7,410 bases of DNA from CAVDRM01 sp963611355 (GTDB lineage Bacteria; Bacillota; Clostridia; Christensenellales; Aristaeellaceae), in the NCBI GenBank assembly GCA_963611355.1, contig CAVDRM010000046.1, positions 1 to 7,410 on the forward strand, written 5' to 3'. The translations under genes were made by a program, and so were the position numbers. Positions 6,240 through 7,410 of the stretch are shown in pieces; within the stretch, counting starts at the first letter, position 1, and the number at the start of each line of letters is the position of its first letter. The notes under the pieces were generated by a model. That model was not told the origin of the DNA, did no database searches, and saw nothing but the letters and a program-made list of their open reading frames with translations.

Positions 6240-7121
6240 ATGGAAGCATGTCCAAGCACCGCTTTAAATTCGGATGCATCCGAAAATGTTGCCTATAACA
6301 CGCCGGACTTTCCCGCATATATCAAAAAAGGGCAGCTCTCGGGCTATCCTCATTTTCGTGCAATCAGCCATTGGCATAACGATTTGGAATTTATTCTGAT
6401 TTTGGAGGGACAGATGTTTTATGATGTGAATGGCCGGAAAATCTCTCTACAGACAGGAGAGGGTATTTTCGTGAACAGCCGCTGTCTTCATTACGGCTAT
6501 TCCGATACGCATACCGATTGTCTCTTTATCTGCATTCTGTTGTCCCCTCTGCTGCTTTCTGTAAATAAATATTTTACAGAAAATTGTTTAAACCCTCTGA
6601 TACAGAATGTGCATTATGATTATCGGAAACTGAATCCGTCTGTTCAGTGGCAGAATGCCATTCTTCATGATCTTGAAAGGCTGTACGAAGACAATAAGGA
6701 CAAGATACAGCCGTTTATGATTTTGGAAAGAGCCGTCCGTATTTTCCGGCTGCTTGCCGAAAATATGGACTGCTTCCCTGACTGTGATAAAAATGCAGAG
6801 GATATTCTGATTCTGACGGCAATGATTGGATATGTGCAGAAGAATTACGCCAATAAAATTTTACTGAAAGATATTTCATCCTCCGGAAATTGCTGCAAGA
6901 CAAAATGCACCTCCCTTTTTCGGAAATATCTGAATACTTCCCCCATTATATATTTAAACCGCTATCGTTTGGATAAAGCTGTTTTTCTCCTTCGAAATAC
7001 GGAAATGTCTGTGACGGAAATAGCCTATGCCTGCGGTTTTTCAAACAGCAGTTATTTTTGTGAACTTTTTCATAAATACTATAATACCACACCGAAAATT
7101 TACAAGTCGACAGTCAGATAA
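6240..7121 (+). CDS. AraC-family transcriptional regulator with N-terminal cupin sensor
   Basis: A 293-residue cytosolic regulator, the normal length for AraC/XylS proteins with a sensor domain. Residues ~25-95 resemble the AraC cupin (HWHNDLEFILILEGQMFYDVNGRKISLQTGEGIFVNSRCLHY), which usually binds a sugar or other small ligand. A helical linker follows. Residues ~188-290 form the DNA-binding domain. The first helix-turn-helix covers ~199-220 (LKDISSSGNCCKTKCTSLFRKYL). The second, ~248-280, carries the family signature (VTEIAYACGFSNSSYFCELFHKYYNTTPKIY). The protein looks complete. It is transcribed divergently from the exporter-acetyltransferase operon and is most simply its activator (inference). 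The promoter is strong and the ribosome site good. A short overlapping frame starting 4 nt earlier could compete for ribosomes. The ligand is unknown. Confidence 0.93.
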   Translation: MEACPSTALNSDASENVAYNTPDFPAYIKKGQLSGYPHFRAISHWHNDLEFILILEGQMFYDVNGRKISLQTGEGIFVNSRCLHYGYSDTHTDCLFICILLSPLLLSVNKYFTENCLNPLIQNVHYDYRKLNPSVQWQNAILHDLERLYEDNKDKIQPFMILERAVRIFRLLAENMDCFPDCDKNAEDILILTAMIGYVQKNYANKILLKDISSSGNCCKTKCTSLFRKYLNTSPIIYLNRYRLDKAVFLLRNTEMSVTEIAYACGFSNSSYFCELFHKYYNTTPKIYKSTVR

Positions 7122-7143
7122 TGTCTATACGATATCAAATTAA

Positions 7144-7356
7144 TCGTGCTATACTGAGGCTGCCCTCGATGGAGAATATCAAAAAACGACGAGCATTGTT
7201 GCCGCGAACTGCAAGAGGGACGCTTATAATTATAAGGAGATGAGCGGTGTAATTCGCAGAAAAAAAATGAAAGCCAAACAACTAAAGCAGACCGTCGAAA
7301 AAGTCAGCAGACATTTTGGGGGATGCATGAAGGGGCCGCAGCCCCTTCATTTTTGA
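7144..7356 (+). pseudogene. 5'-truncated coding remnant of unknown family
   Basis: A 70-codon open frame begins just after a TAA (7141-7143). It reads like protein for about 55 residues (EAALDGEYQKTTSIVAANC, then RDAYNYKEMSGVIRRKKMKAKQLKQTVEKVSRHF): soluble, basic and helical. It has no start codon in the first part; the first in-frame ATG (7240) is preceded immediately by AAGGAG with no usable spacing. The last codons run through the downstream terminator hairpin, so the original 3' end seems altered too. I do not recognise the family. It is probably a decayed gene on the edge of the cassette, but a chance open frame is possible. Confidence 0.3.
7327..7354 (+). terminator. Rho-independent terminator
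   Basis: ATGAAGGGGC (7327-7336) pairs perfectly with GCCCCTTCAT (7341-7350) around the loop CGCA, followed by TTTT. The 10-bp GC-rich stem is strong. It is the first clear terminator after the AraC gene, 205 bp past its stop. It may serve that gene, the remnant frame, or an element boundary. Confidence 0.75.
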
Positions 7357-7363
7357 TCGTATC

Positions 7364-7380
7364 GACCGGCTTTGCCGGTC
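7364..7380. other. Perfect 7-bp hairpin near the right edge
   Basis: GACCGGC (7364-7370) and GCCGGTC (7374-7380) form a perfect stem around TTT. No immediate T-run follows; a TTTTT comes about 11 nt later. With the terminator just before it, this makes two tight hairpins in 54 bp. The rest of the window to 7410 shows no gene. Confidence 0.5.
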
Positions 7381-7410
7381 GTGCGGGGCGATTTTTCGGA
7401 GCGTCAGCGC

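Noticed and set aside
6128..6259. 44-residue N-terminal extension of the MATE exporter
   Set aside because: It would overlap the AraC start and the divergent promoters, and its sequence has no MATE character. The start at 6127 gives the normal family length.
7163..7246. 24-codon plus-strand mini-gene beginning ATGGAGAATATC near the right end
   Set aside because: It has no ribosome site, a basic random-looking sequence, and overlaps a longer protein-like frame.

Overview
The window looks like chromosomal DNA from a Bacillota bacterium of class Clostridia, probably a gut-type relative of the Oscillospiraceae or Lachnospiraceae. I infer this from the AGGAGG-type ribosome sites, the CTP synthase and AEC carrier, an IS1182-type transposase remnant, and a 'DIRYSLK' motif that I associate with mobile-element proteins of Clostridia. 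The assignment is not certain below the phylum level.

Layout. Positions 1-576 are a mobile-element scar, all on the minus strand. They hold the first 90 codons of a protein running off the left edge, the C-terminal tail of an unrecognised gene, and the first ~41 codons of an IS1182-family transposase joined out of frame to that tail. Positions 594-3382 are a GC-richer, ordinary chromosomal segment on the minus strand: an AEC-family transporter and pyrG (CTP synthase). Each has its own promoter and terminator.

Positions ~3456-7121 are an AT-richer cassette. A minus-strand operon encodes a MATE exporter followed by two different maltose/galactoside-type O-acetyltransferases, with intergenic gaps of only 3 and 1 bp. 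An AraC-family regulator is transcribed divergently from the 112-bp region upstream of the exporter. The last ~290 bases hold a 5'-truncated coding remnant and two strong hairpins, one of which looks like a terminator.

How the genes may work together (inference). The AraC protein, with a sugar-type cupin sensor domain, probably senses a small molecule and activates the divergent operon. The two acetyltransferases would acetylate a sugar or related hydroxylated compound and the MATE pump would export it. This is reminiscent of the proposed detoxification role of LacA. This acetylate-and-export cassette is the most interesting content of the window. All its component families are well known, so any novelty would lie in the combination. 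PyrG and the AEC carrier appear unrelated to it.
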